Positions 10,274 through 23,879 of a stretch of 38,528 nucleotides of DNA are shown here, in pieces. Position numbers and translations under genes: made by a program. The notes beneath the pieces were generated by a model. The model worked only from the letters and a program-made list of their open reading frames with translations. It did not search any database and was not told the origin of the DNA. Origin of the DNA: Guillardia theta CCMP2712 (Eukaryota; Cryptophyceae; Pyrenomonadales; Geminigeraceae). Numbering within the stretch: the stretch's first letter is position 1; each line of letters opens with the position of its first letter. The DNA is taken from positions 178,179-216,706 of the forward strand of contig NW_005434595.1 in NCBI RefSeq assembly GCF_000315625.1, written 5' to 3'.

Positions 10274-10922
10274 AGCGGATGAAAATCTGTTCTATGATCG
10301 CTGTGGATGGAAAAGATAAAGGAAGAAAGACAGCAAGAACAATTACCCAATCATTTAGTACAACAATGGGGCAGCAATCAGTCCTCCCTTCTCAGACCCT
10401 CCCTCCCCTCCTTTTCCCCGCCCCCCTCCTTCCTTCCGTCGCCCTCGCCCTCCCTCTCCTTCACTACTCCCCTGTCTTCTTCTTCCTCTGTCTCCTCTCT
10501 CCTCTCTCCTCTCCCTCCTCCCTCCTCCTTCCTCCCTCCTCCCTCCTCCCTCCTCCCCCACCCTTCAAACTCTCCACGTTCTCTACCTTCCTCTACCTTC
10601 CGTACCTTACTCTACCTCCAACTCCATCTCCAACTAATCTACACCTTGGTTCTTCATCTTCTTTCTCCTTGCTTCTGCGTGCCTCCCCTGTTCCCTGCCT
10701 TTCCTTTCCCTTTCGTTCTCCCCTATTTGTTTCATCATCTTCGCCATCTCCGTCGTTCTGACTCCCTCCACTCCTCATCACTCCATCCTGGTTGAGTTGT
10801 CATCATACTCTCATTCTCTCCTCACTATCGTTCACCGCTTTCATCCTCCTTCTCATCCCCTTCCTTTACCCTCCGCCTCCAGTCTCGCTCCGCTGTGATA
10901 TGTGAGGAAGCACGTGGCTGCA
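10274..10922. other. Divergent intergenic region with long CT-rich tract
   Basis: Separates the divergent starts of the oxidoreductase (-) and GUCD1-like (+) genes. From about 10381 to 10870 the plus strand is almost pure pyrimidine, with TCCCTCC/CTCTC runs near 10500-10560. Long frames here encode only Ser/Pro/Leu low complexity and are not credible proteins. It probably contains both promoters. Confidence 0.7.
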
Positions 10923-11916
10923 ATGGAGCATGTGACTGCGATCGACAAGGATCAGGTCAGATCCACCAAAGTCAGCAAGGAACACTTCCCTCATGTACGT
11001 CAGCGCTATGACTGGGACTGCGGACTAGTGTGCTGCCAGATGTGCTTGAAGTGGGTCAACCGACCCCAGTCCTTCTCGGCTCTGACTAGGAGGTGCCCGA
11101 CGAAGAGCACATGGTCCATCGACCTTGCCTTCCTGCTGCATGGGTTCGGGGTGAAGGCTCGATACTACACCATCACGTGGGGAGCAAACCAATCGTACAC
11201 TGAGATCGAGTATTACAAAGAGAATTTGCAGAGTGATGCCTCTAGGGTGAACGACCTCTTCAACAATGCAGCGGTGGGGTGGTGGTGACCAGGGATGTGA
11301 TGTGAACTGACTGATGCTGTGGAACTAGGCACGAGGCCTGCATGTTGAGCTGAAGTCACTCGTGATAGACCAGATCATCGAGGCGCTCGTGAAGGATACT
11401 TGTGTCATCATGATACTGGTGGATACACTGTTCTTTGAGCAGGCAAGGCTTTCCTTGGCTGCTCGTTTCCTTGGCTGCTGTGCCGATGCTGAGAGATGCT
11501 TGGCAGGGCTGTGCCGACGCCTCTGCCATGTTGAAGGGGAAGCAGTCGGAGACAGGGGAGGAGGCAGGGCAGGGCACTGAACGCATGCCCCACTCCTTGC
11601 CTTCCGTTGGAATCGACACTGGATTTGTTGGGCATTATGTGGTCAGCTTCTTGATTCTGAAAGAGCAAACATCTTTGAGTTGACACCTTTGACAGATTTT
11701 GATCGCATACCATACAGAGAAGCAGATGTTCGAGATCGCAGATCCTGGTAGCAAGTCCCCTCGCTCAGTCACCATCCCTGACCATGTTTTGGATGCGAAG
11801 GAGTTGAAGCAGAACGAAGGCTCATTCAGAAAGACGCATTGGAGCATGCGCGGAAACAACATGGTACGCTCGTTGTTCTTGTTCAACAGCAGAAGGTTTT
11901 GACAGAGAGCGTCTGA
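10923..11916 (+). CDS. GUCD1: GUCD1-like (guanylyl-cyclase-domain / C39-like fold) protein
   Basis: Five exons (10923-11273, 11329-11442, 11573-11641, 11696-11785, 11830-11916), all phase 0, give about 236 residues. Exon 1 has the signature HVRQRYDWDCGLVCCQMCL (family form: H-x-x-Q-x-x-x-WDCGLAC), then WSIDLAFLLHGFGVKARYYT. Later blocks are IDQIIEALV, VIMILVDTLFFEQ, GFVGHYV joined to LIAYHTEKQMFEIADPGS, and the terminal helix DALEHARKQHGT. The family is annotated in plants and animals as guanylyl cyclase-like, though its fold resembles C39-type peptidases and its reaction is debated. The Cys-His pattern (WDCG, GHY) is intact. The second intron (11443-11572) begins GC. The ATG at 10923 is chosen because the upstream in-frame codons start only at GTG. 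The last intron (44 nt) restores the family-like ending; reading through gives a poorer match. Confidence 0.85.
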
Positions 11917-12180
11917 ACAGGCACCGATGAAGATCTGTTAGTCATCGACGTTGAAAACCTCATGGTAACGAGCTTGTGAAAACATGACGAGATTCCTGAC
12001 TTGACAACCCGCAACAGCAAGACTGTAACGAGCTGAACACTTCAGCGCCTGAGGAAAGGGAGGAAATTTTCCTACGTTGCAAGAGAAAAGGTTGGCAGAA
12101 TCGACATGTTGAAATTTGCACTGAGTGTGGGGGCAGGGTGAAACAATGAATTCTCGAATAAACGCATTTCCTTCTCTACA

Positions 12181-12213
<33 letters not shown>

Positions 12214-12383
12214 ATCACGCTGGGTCCATCTTCGTCCTTTTTCTCCTTCCCTCCTGTTCTCTCCTTCTCCCTCCTTCTTCCTCCTCCTGCTTCTCTCCTC
12301 CTCTCCCAGTCTTCTCCCTCCCCCTCCCCTCCACTCCTCCTCCTCTCCCTCCTCTCTCTCTCTCTCCTCCTCCTCCCTCCCTT
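11917..12383. other. Convergent spacer with CT microsatellites
   Basis: Between the 3' ends of the GUCD1-like and TRAF/WD40 genes. It contains about six CTCTCA units at roughly 12181-12213 and a mixed CT tract from 12235 to 12383. No coding signal was found. Confidence 0.7.
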
Positions 12384-13626
12384 TCAGCTGGACTTGGTAG
12401 ACCACACGGCAACCGTCTTGTCAAGAGAGCCGGAGTAAAGTCCTCCTTGGAACCAGGCGAGCGCCGTGACGTCTGACGTATGATGACTCAGCATGTCAAC
12501 AACAGCCCACTGCCTGGGGTCCCTGCTGGATATGTCCCAGACCTGTCAACTTAGTGAGATGAAGGGCGCAAGACCTCAGCTCGCCCTCACCTGGATGACA
12601 TGCGGCTTGTTGAAGGTGGCGCAGAACAGGCTGCCGTCAACGCAAGCCATCGGCGACTTGACTCCGTCCAACACCCTGTAGAGCTTCCTGGTCCTGAGGT
12701 CCCAGACCTTGATCGAAGTGGTCCCAGCCCCGACGACCCAGTCGTTCATGCAGTGAACCTTCATGCATGAATCTCCTTCGCAGTCCAACGTGAACAGGTT
12801 TTCAAAGTTGCCCACGTTCCAGCACTTGATTGTCATGTCAAGAGAGCCAGTCAAGATTATGTTGTCTCTGACCGCTATGTCCTTTACCCCCAGCGCATGT
12901 CCAGACACGTTCTTGACGCAGACTCCTTGCTCTATGTCCCACTCGCATAGCTGCCCGCTGTCGTCAACGCTGAACAGTCGCGCCGCGTCCTCCTCCCCAT
13001 CCCCGTAGCGATTCCCCGCTATCCCGTTCACCGCAAACGCCTTTCCTCCTCCTAGCAGCGACTTTTGGCAGCTGTAGTCTGCGCTGTCCCAGACCTTGAG
13101 GGAATCATCGGGGAAGGATCCGCCGCTGAAGAAGAGGGACGGGAACACGGAGCTGGCATGCAGGCAGTTCACTTCAGCCTTGTGCACTCGGATAGCGTCA
13201 ACCTCCTCGCAGCTATCGATGTTCCACAGCTTCATCATGCCCGACTCGTCTGCTGTCGCCAGGACGCGACCGGAGGGCAGGCCAGTGATCGCCGTCAGAG
13301 GCTTCTTGTGCCCTACCAGCGACTTGAAGAGCTTCGGCACCTGAGCCTGCGCGACGAGAACCTGCGACTTGTCCCTCAGGGCCTGGTTGACGTCGCTCGT
13401 GCCTTCCATGATGAGCTCCTGTATGCCCGCGATCTCCATGGCGTTGGCGTAGATGGAGTCTCGGAGCTTCTCGAACATGCAGGAGGTCAGGTGCTCTTCA
13501 CACGCCATCCTCGTGCCCTTCCATGCGCATCCGATGCGCGAGTGAGGGCACTCGATGAGGTAGTTGGGACAAGCGACCGTGAGGTGAGGGGCCTGGAAGT
13601 GATGGGGCAGCGATGTGCCGCAGTAC
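12384..13626 (-). CDS. TRAF-type zinc finger + WD40 propeller (C-terminal part of a gene crossing the gap)
   Basis: Two exons, 12591-13626 and 12384-12542, separated by a 48-nt intron. The N-terminal part has a TRAF-type zinc-finger pattern: CPNYLIECPH, then IGCAWKG, then CEEHLTSCMFEKL. A short helical linker follows, then WD blades such as VLATADESGMMKLWNID, FFSGGSFPDDSLKVWDSADY, FSVDDSGQLCEWDIEQG, ILTGSLDMTIKCWNVGN, WVVGAGTTSIKVWDLRTRK and, in the last exon, GGLYSGSLDKTVAVWSTK. This resembles the back half of TRAF7-type proteins, but no RING finger is visible. The 5' end is an acceptor (TCTGTCAG) at 13627-13630, 23 nt from the run of Ns, so this is not an independent start. It most likely continues the ankyrin/C2 reading frame beyond the gap. 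If it is a separate gene, its first exons are lost in the gap. Confidence 0.88.
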
Positions 13627-13649
13627 CTGACAGATCAGATCAAGTCAAG

Positions 13650-13749
13650 NNNNNNNNNNNNNNNNNNNNNNNNNNNNNNNNNNNNNNNNNNNNNNNNNNN
13701 NNNNNNNNNNNNNNNNNNNNNNNNNNNNNNNNNNNNNNNNNNNNNNNNN
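13650..13749. other. Assembly gap (100 N)
   Basis: Exactly 100 Ns, the usual placeholder for a gap of unknown length. It falls inside the predicted intron joining the ankyrin/C2 and TRAF/WD40 coding parts. True missing length is unknown and exons could be hidden here. Confidence 0.99.
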
Positions 13750-13776
13750 GGAGGGAGGGGGCAGGCAGGAGCTTAC

Positions 13777-16322
13777 AAGCATCGTATCTGTTCGAAATGT
13801 TCTACGAGCGGGGTGCGATAGAAAGCAATCCGCAGCCTGGGCTTGATCTTGACGCTCTGATAAGACGTGCTGACTTCCAGCATGTGCCAGTCCTCGTAAA
13901 CCTCCTCGTACGGGAACGAGTCGGCCTTGAGCACCGCGTACGCTACTCGCTCGTTCATACCATGGTTGTCATACTCGAGGTAAAGTCTCAGCCTGTTCCT
14001 GGCGTCCACGTTGCTCCAGTAGAACTCCTTGTCCTCTGACTTCCACGAGTACGAGTCGCTGATGGCTGCAGCGTCAGTCTCGTCCTTGGTCTCTCCCATC
14101 TCCAGCGAGATCTTGAAGGTCAGGTCGCTCGTTCCCAGGCCCGAGTGAAGCCCGTCCCCCTTGATCAACTTGATGTAGAGGCCAAACTGATTCACCTTGT
14201 CTCCGTCAGCAACATGCTTCTCCACTAGCTCGTCCTTCCTCCCCAGCAGACTGGCTTCATACGATCGCGTCTTCATGTACTCCGTCCAGTTGTGCGTCGG
14301 GACGAACCTTCTCTTGATCCGGATAGAGCCGGCATGTCGCATCGAGCTCCCGGACTCGTCGGCCGTCAAGTCGTACCAGCTCTCCTCGTCTTGGTCAGGC
14401 ACAAGGTCGAGAGGGATGTGAACTTTTCCGAGGATGACGACCTTGGCGGGTCGGAGGTTGTTCTTGTCCAGCACAGAGACAACAAGCTTGCTGGCCTGCA
14501 TCGGAACGTCGAACACGCATTCTTTCTCCCAGATCGGATTTCTCGTCTGAGGAGCCTCCGACGTCATGAACACCTGCTGCTCAATCGCAGCGATCACGTA
14601 CGGGTTCGGGAGCTTCTTGGAGTCGACCTGCAGCAGTCCATGTCCGGCCCTGAGGGTGACGACGATCTTACCAGTCTGAGACGGTCTGCCTTGCTTGTCG
14701 AAGATCAGGTAGCTGTTGATCCGCGAGTTTGTCTCAGCCAGCACCTCGGCGGCTCGATGCTGCTGTAGGGAGATCTCCTCCAGCTTCTTGTTGATATCGC
14801 TCACCAGCCTGTCTTGCTGCAACGTCAGGTACTGCGTTCGTTTCTCCGTGACCTCCTCCTGCTCCATCAGCTTCGAGTGCATCAAGTGCAGCTTGTAAAA
14901 GACTTCCTCGTACGCCGCCGGACCGTTGTTGTGCAAGTTGTCAAAATCATCGGGGTAACGAGCCTCTCCATGCCTCTCGTCATGAATGCTCTGACCTCTC
15001 TCCTCCTCTCCCGACTGTTGGAAGCGCTGGGAAGCTGACGCAGCGCTCAGCGAGAAGGGCGCAGGAGGATACTGCTGCCGTTCGAGCTGCTCGATCTTTG
15101 ATCGCAGGGCCTTGATCTCGTTGAGAGCCTCCATCACGAAACTTTGACTATCCTCATCGAGATGCCTCGAGGAATGATCCCTTGAAGGAGATCTGGACTT
15201 GATAGAGTGGAGGCTTTCTCCTCGCTGCAACGTCACATCATCGTTTGACTCTTCAAACACATCCTCGTCATCATAGAGCTCAAGGACCTGCGCGTTGTTG
15301 TCGAAGTGAACACTGTCTGGTCTTGCCAACTCTTGTTCAGGAGCCTGACTCTCAGACACAAGTTTGAACTCCCACTCGATCAGCATCTTCAGGCACTTCT
15401 GCCTGTCCTTCACCTCTGCCACATTCAGCGGAGTCCTTCCGAGCTGGTTCCTAGCAAACACATCCGCCCCGTGCTCTAAGAGGATCTTAACAATCGAGTC
15501 ATCGTCGTCGATCAGACAGCAGTAGTGCAAGGGCGTGTTGCCGTTGTTCTCGTCCACGAAGTTGATGCTGTGAGGCAGCTTCATCAGCACGAAGTGAAGA
15601 ACGTCCTTCTGCTTGCTTCGCACAGCCGCCATGATCACTTTCATGGCTTCCTCGCGCGAGTGTATGCTGCCCCTGATGGTATCAAAGAGATCGTTCTTGA
15701 TGTTCTCTTCAATCGTCTTGTCCTCGAAGATGTTGATCACTTCTCTGTTCTCCGCATGGCGAGCGAAGTCAGCGGGCGTCCAGGAGTAGCGATTGGCTGT
15801 GTTAGGAAGGAAACCATGGATAAGCAGCTGCTTCGTGATCTGAGTGATGTCTGCCCTCTTGGAGACGGCAGCGAAGTGCAGAGGAGTGTTGAAGTTCTCG
15901 CTCTCTCGCAGGAGGAGGGGAACTTCAACCTCCTCTAGCACGAACTTGATCAGATCCAGAGATCCGCTCCTTATGGCGCTGAAGATCAGCCCTTCCTCCC
16001 GCGCCTTCCCGTCCTTCTGAGCGATGTAGTCGTACGTGATGATCCCTCCTCGTATCTCTTGCTCAGTCGGTACGCGCATGACGACCTTGTGGCTGGTGCT
16101 GTCCCACGAGGACAGCGTGTCTTCGCACCATGTAACCTGGGCTGGGAGGAGCTTCTTGGCAATATTGCGCTCTCTCTCGACCTCTCGCTCAGCCAACCAC
16201 TTCTTCTTCACGTCTTCTTGAGCCTGGTGGATCATGGCTTGATGCAGCTTCGCCTTCCACTCCGTCCTCCTCTCCTCGTCCTCCCGCCATCCTCTCCCCG
16301 CCGCCTTCGGTCGGCTCGCCAT
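13777..16322 (-). CDS. Ankyrin-repeat, coiled-coil, double C2-domain protein (N-terminal part)
   Basis: A single uninterrupted frame of about 849 codons from an ATG at 16320-16322. A basic/acidic helical start (residues 1-60) is followed by ankyrin repeats at about 110-330 (NFNTPLHFAAVSKRAD, GNTPLHYCCLIDDDDSIVK, LLEHGADVFARNQLGRTPL). Next is an acidic Ser-rich linker, a coiled coil near 415-440 (EALNEIKALRSKIEQLERQ) and another helical region (LMHSKLMEQEEVTEKRTQYL). A C2 domain begins near 560 (GKIVVTLRAGHGLL, PYVIAAIEQQ, RNPIWEKECVFDV), and a second C2-like domain spans about 710-830. Several calcium-binding Asp positions of the first C2 are replaced (LPNPYV instead of xSDPYV), so calcium binding is doubtful. 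The frame stops at TGC TTG TAA, but those bases also form a strong donor (TT|gtaagc), and splicing to the acceptor beyond the gap is in phase. A peripheral membrane scaffold is my inference. Confidence 0.9.
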
Positions 16323-16379
16323 GTTCAGTAGGGCCCCATGCTCATCCCGTACGATGCTGTGCGCCCAACCGCCCTCATC

Positions 16380-17400
16380 CCCTCACCCCAGTGACCGCCC
16401 GGCCGCTCAGCCGCAACTCAGAGCCAACCGTTCAACTGCCGCGAGTCAGCCAAGTCGGAGTCACCGGCGGAACTTACTAGCCTAAGTTACGCGGCTGCCA
16501 CTGTGACTAAGCGGCCTCGAGTCCGACAGTCAGCCTTCTACGGTACTACGGTAGTATCAACTGAAGCCTTTGAACATGATGCTTCAATCATTGAATAGTG
16601 TGGCGCCCGCGGACGGGGAGCGGCTGCGCCGTGGGCCGGCGCGGCCCGGGCCAGCCAGCCTCATAGCGCTATGGCCGCGTTACTGCCCAGGCTGCCCCGG
16701 GTCACCGCCACTGAGAATGGCACCGGCACGGTGGCGCCCGCGGCCGGGGGGCGCCGCAGGTGACCGTCAGCCTGGCCCAGGCGAGTCACGCCGAGCCTGG
16801 CAGTGCCACGGTGCCGCACGGTGCCCAACTTGCAGTGGCAAGCCTAAAGTAAGTTGACCAGCCGCGCCCCCCCCTCCCCCAGTGACGGACACCGGCGAGG
16901 CGCCCCGTCGCTGGCCGGGCGGCTCGGACCCGCCGGTCCGCTCGGAGGTGGCCTCCCGGGAGCCTCGGAGTCCAATCACCGCCGGCCCGGCCGGCGGCGG
17001 GCCCGGCGGGGCCGCAGCTTGAACCGTCGGGCCCGGGCGGCCCCTTACCGTAGTACAGTACGTGTCGGACTGACACTGACTGCCGCAGTGCCACTCGGAA
17101 GATGCGACCGGCGTGTCGGGAGACCGTCGGACGGTCTGAAAAAGGTTCCGAGAGTTCAAATCTAAACCTAGGTTTTACTCAAAGTTAAGTTAAAGATCAG
17201 TACGAGGACTACCAGGAGAGTAGTTTGAGTAAAGTTCAATTCTAAATCAGTGCAGGGGCCCGGGGGCTTCGGAGCACAAACTAGAGGCAACGGAGATACT
17301 ACGGTAGTCAACTACTTTACCCCTAGACAGACCGGCGGAATGGACCGGTACTGGTAGCTCCAGGGGTGAAGTGACGGGTCATACTATGCCCGAAGCGTCT
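16380..17400. repeat. GC-rich intergenic block
   Basis: Upstream of the ankyrin/C2 gene. It is rich in GGCCCGG, CCGGCC and GCGGCC words plus many GTCAGT/GACTGAC words, with AT-rich TCAAAGTTAAGTT-type flanks at 17160-17250. Frames of 60-130 codons here lack start/codon/motif support and exist because stop codons are rare in GC-rich DNA. Related blocks lie at about 23880-24560, 29540-29640 and 37863-38285. The rest up to 17940 holds a short GGGGTA-rich stretch (17455-17530) and purine-rich low complexity (17620-17830); no gene seen. Confidence 0.65.
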
Positions 17401-17940
17401 CGAAAACGATCGTTTTCAGCACCAGTTTGAAAAACAATGTTTGTTCTGCCCATCGTCAGAGGGGGTAGGGGTTACTCTTGTACCCTATATTGTGAAGGTT
17501 TTTGTTGAGAAAAGGAGGGGTACTTTTGTGCAATTCCGATTCATTGGGGGTTATGCATGTGGCGGGGGTTGTCCTGTAGTAGTCATTTGTATGCGCAATG
17601 GTCGGATGGAACGGTCGTGCGAAGTTGTGGAAGAGGGGAGAGGAGGAAGAGGATGGGATAGACGGAGGAAGGCATGGACGACAACAAGAAAGAAGAAAGG
17701 AAGAGGTTCAGGCACAGAAAGATGAGCAGAGGAAAGCGACAATGAGCAAGACAGAAAAGGATAGAGAATAAGGACGAAAACGATGGGTGCAACGCTCAAA
17801 AATCTTTTACGGAGGAGGAGACAAAGGCACAGAGGAAAGCAAGTTAGGTCAAGATGTACAAGTTAGACATGCAGGAGTTCGAGAAGAGTAGGAAATCAGC
17901 AAATAGTGAAGCATGACTGTCAATGACAAACATTTGAGAC

Positions 17941-20348
17941 ATGGTTTTCGCAGACACCATGACCCAACCCAAGATCAAGTCCCGCTCCTCATACGCGGTG
18001 GAGCTGGAATGCGATGAGCCGGATACTCGACACTGGATGCACACCTGGTGTGTGGACAAGAACGGAGGAGAGCTGGCAAGGGTGCCAGAGATGCTAAGAG
18101 GGTCGGAAGCTACCATCTTCAACTGCTTCGAGAAGGCAACGCAGGTTCATGCCGATAGATGTTGCATGTACACCAGGAAAGTCGAAGAGTGCAAGGTTGA
18201 AGGCAGCAAGCAATTCTGGAAGAAAGGCATGACCTGTACACGTCTTTGAGCTCTTCTGATCGTTCTACAGGCCCGTACTCCCCTCGCACCTATGCACAAG
18301 TCGGCCGTGAGGTGAAGGCTGTTGCCAAAGGGCTGCTGTCGTTGTCAGAGGTAGCAGAGAGGAGGAAGCAGAAGAAGGAGTGCATCCTTGCCATCCTCGC
18401 TGAGACTTCAGCGGATTGGATGATTTCAGCACAGGCTTCGTTCGCAGCAGGGTGTACCATCACCACAGTTTACTCGACGCTGGGACATGAAGCGATGCTG
18501 CACGGGCTGCTGGAGACTGAGGCAGTTCTGATCTTCGTTGACTGGGGCCTGTACAAGACCCTCAAGGATAAGGTTCTCGCGCAGTGTCCGGCCCTCAAGT
18601 ACATCGTCATCATCGGAGAAGACCTGGCACCGCTGTCTACCGTCGGGGCACCACACAACCCGTACCCGAAGCTGAATGAGGCCTCGTCCTTCCCGCTCAT
18701 CGGAGCAGCCTCCTCGACTACCCTGCAGGATCTCATGAGCATCGGACAGAAGGTCGACCTGGACCTGCAGGCCTTCGCTCCTCGTGCAGACGATGTGGCC
18801 TTCATCATGTACACGTCAGGATCCACAGGGGTACCCAAGGGCGTTATCCTCTCCCACTCCAACTTCGTCTCCGTCCTCGCCTCCGTCATCGCTCAGGACT
18901 GCGTGACCCCGAGAGCAGGCGACGTGCTCATCTCCTACCTCCCCCTCGCTCACATCCTCGAGCTCGTCATCGAAGTCACAAGCATGTGCCAGGGAGCAAC
19001 GATAGGATACGCACACCCTCGCTCCCTTACCGCCTCCAGCCCCTACATCATGCACGGAGACAGCAGCAGCCCCGACTTGACTTCGCTCAGGCCCACGATC
19101 ATGCCCTCAGTGCCAGCGATCCTCGAGGCGATCAGGACGGGGCTGATGAAGAAGGTGGAGGACGGAGGAGGTCTCAAGAAGAAGCTCTTCTGGGGAGCGA
19201 TGAACAGAAGGATGAAGAAACCTGCTGGCTGCGGCATTTGCTCCTTCCTGGACAACACTGTGCTCGGCAAGGTCAAGAAGATCGCTGGGCTAGATCGTGT
19301 GCGGCTGATTGTATGCGGTGGAGCTCCTCTAGGAGCTGAGACGCAGCAGTTTGTGACTGCGCTGGTCAGTCCTGTGGCGCAAGGCTATGGCGCGACAGAG
19401 ACGACGAGCTGCGCGACTGTCCAGGAGGCAGTCAGGAGCGGGTCGCGGCCAGCAGACGAGACGTACGGGAGGGTGGGAGCGATCCAGCCGGCGAATGAGA
19501 TCAAGGTGAGAAAACTGAGGAGCAGGGAAAGAAAGAGGAGGAGGAGAAGGAGAACGAAGAGGAGGGGAGGGAGGTGGAGGAGGGGCAGGGAAAGGAGACG
19601 GGGCAGGGGCAAGGGGTCGGGAGGGACGTTCTGATTTTCTTTTCGCTATCAGCTGCTGTCTGTCCCCGAGATGAACTATCTTGTCACGGACCCGGAGCCT
19701 CGAGGAGAAGTGCTGATAGCAGGCAACAACGTGTCTGCTGGGTACTACAAGATGGCGGACAAGACGGCGGAAGACTTCAGGAAGCATGCAGACGGCAAGA
19801 TCTGGTTCCACACTGGAGACGTGGCTGTAATGGAGAAGGATGGAGCCCTGCGGATCATCGACAGGAAGAAGGACCTGATCAAGCTCGCAGGAGGAGAGTT
19901 TGTAGCTCTCGGCAAGGTGGAGGCCTGTCTGAAGCAAGTGCAAGGGATAGCTTGCGTCTGCGTCTTCGCCAAGTCCGACATGAACTACTGCGTTGCTATC
20001 GTGTCGCAGCCTGAGAAGGGCTGGGGGTCAGTAGGAGGACGACCTGACGAAGCTGTTCTGGTAGCTGACGCGACCAAGAAGCTGAGGGAGGTCGGACTGT
20101 CTCGGTTTGAGATCCCTACCAAGATCAAAGTAGACGACACCATATGGACTCCCGTAAGTGAAGTTGGGGGAGAAGGGGGAAGGTGGAAGGGGATAAGGAG
20201 CAGAAGAGGAGGAAGTGAGGAGGGTGGGATGGGGGGGGTGGGGGTCTGATGAAGTGAGCAGGAGAGCGGGCTGGTGACAGCATCGCTGAAGCTTCAGAGG
20301 AACCCGCTGCGTGCTTTCTACAACCAGCCAGGCAAGAGGAGGGGATGA
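17941..20348 (+). CDS. LACS: Long-chain acyl-CoA synthetase (AMP-forming)
   Basis: Four exons (17941-18226, 18271-19505, 19653-20153, 20262-20348) give 702 residues, typical for LACS/ACSL. The enzyme activates fatty acids to acyl-CoA with ATP, usually on the ER, peroxisome or plastid envelope. The AMP-binding P-loop YTSGSTGVPKGV lies in exon 2, followed by SYLPLAHILE, the LIVCGGAPLGAE block and the adenylate motif QGYGATETTS. Exon 3 has FHTGDVAV, IIDRKKDLIKLAGGEFVALGKVE (the fatty-acyl signature region) and the hinge. Exon 4 supplies the C-terminal LVTASLKLQRNPLRAFY with TGA at 20346-20348. The first intron is best read as GC-AG of 44 nt (18227-18270); using the nearest GT would leave only about 29 nt. 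The other two introns (147 and 108 nt) are purine-rich. No signal peptide is evident. Confidence 0.92.
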
Positions 20349-20602
20349 AGAGGAGGAGGAGGAGAATCTGAAAAGATGCGCGGGAGGACAGAGGGGAAGG
20401 GGACAAGAGAGGAGAGGAAGAGTCAGGAAGGGAGGAGACGGTAACAGGAGGGTTGTGCTGACATTGGAGCAGGGGGTCTGCTGGAGCAGATGGAGTATAA
20501 GTTTTGAGCTTGTGTGGAGGGGTTTAAGATTTTGATGCGAAAGCGAAGAGAAAGTCAGGGAACAACATGCAAGAAACTAGTTCAACTTGTTAACGAGGAG
20601 GA
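20349..20602. other. Spacer after acyl-CoA synthetase
   Basis: Purine-rich sequence (GGAGGA, AGGGGAC) following the LACS stop, probably 3' UTR. No coding signal was recognised. Confidence 0.5.
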
Positions 20603-20988
20603 ATGATGGTGAAACTCTCCTCATTTCCCTTCGAGATATTTCTTGTACTGTTGGTGAATTGTGCTGCAAACTCCCATCAGCCCCCGCACCTCAGCACACT
20701 CACGTCAAGCTTGACAAGTCACCTGCCGTTGTCGAGCCCGAGGGCTTCAAGTGACGTCAACGTCTGCGACAAGTCTCACTACTTGCTACTTCAGTGATCC
20801 CTCCTCCCCTCCTCCCCTCCTCCCCTCCTCCCCTCCTCCCCTCTCCTCCCCACGACCTCGCTCAGCAGACTCTTGGCGCTTGCATCGAGGAACTTGAGGA
20901 CGATCTCTATCCTCGGGACCTGATGAGCTTTGTGAACACCATCGTCGTCACCATCTCAGATATGGAAAACCTTGATGAAAGACGCTAG
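20603..20988 (+). CDS. Candidate small two-exon secreted protein (uncertain)
   Basis: A frame from the ATG at 20603 begins with a plausible signal peptide (FEIFLVLLVNCAANS). A second open stretch, ending at a TAG near 20986-20988, reads ACIEELEDDLYPRDLMSF and SDMENLDERR with good codon use, preceded by a CT-rich tract and CTCAG like a 3' splice site. I could not join the two in phase with the strongest donor (the GT in CTTCAGTGATCC); a donor at GAC|gtcaac would fit. The opposite strand of the second stretch could instead hold the last RPAP3 exon. Real coding is possible but unproven. Confidence 0.3.
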
Positions 20989-21293
20989 GATCTCCAAACC
21001 TGCGAACATCTCATCATGGCATGAAATGACACAACAAAAGACATGTTATCTACTTGTGCACACAACAGACTGCGGCAGAAACAACAAACACGAATAGATC
21101 AAGAACAAGATTCGATTCCAGATCTAGTCGATACCATCACGATTCTGATCACATGGGAGAAGCAAGGTCGGTTGAGACGATTTTCACTTTCACTCGCACA
21201 ATGATCCATCTCTTACCATGAGAAGGATTCTTCTCAACGAAAAAATCATGAATGCACGCGAGGATCGACAGGAAGATCTATTGTGGATGTTCA

Positions 21294-23749
<2,456 letters not shown>

Positions 23750-23879
23750 GGCGCTTTCTTTCTGTCCGACCGTGGAGGACAGCAAAACTTCTTTATGTCA
23801 GTTTTCTTTTGCATTATCGCTGCCTTATTCAAGCCAAGTTGATTACTCAGTGACTTGAAGTTTCAAGTTTAGGCAGAGG

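Noticed and set aside
9885-10795. Long plus-strand Ser/Pro/Leu frames
   Set aside because: They arise from the CT-rich spacer and from the antisense of oxidoreductase exons.
16570-17165. Frames of 95-130 codons in the GC-rich block
   Set aside because: Stop codons are rare in GC-rich DNA; no motif, no start context, and overlapping frames on both strands are equally open.
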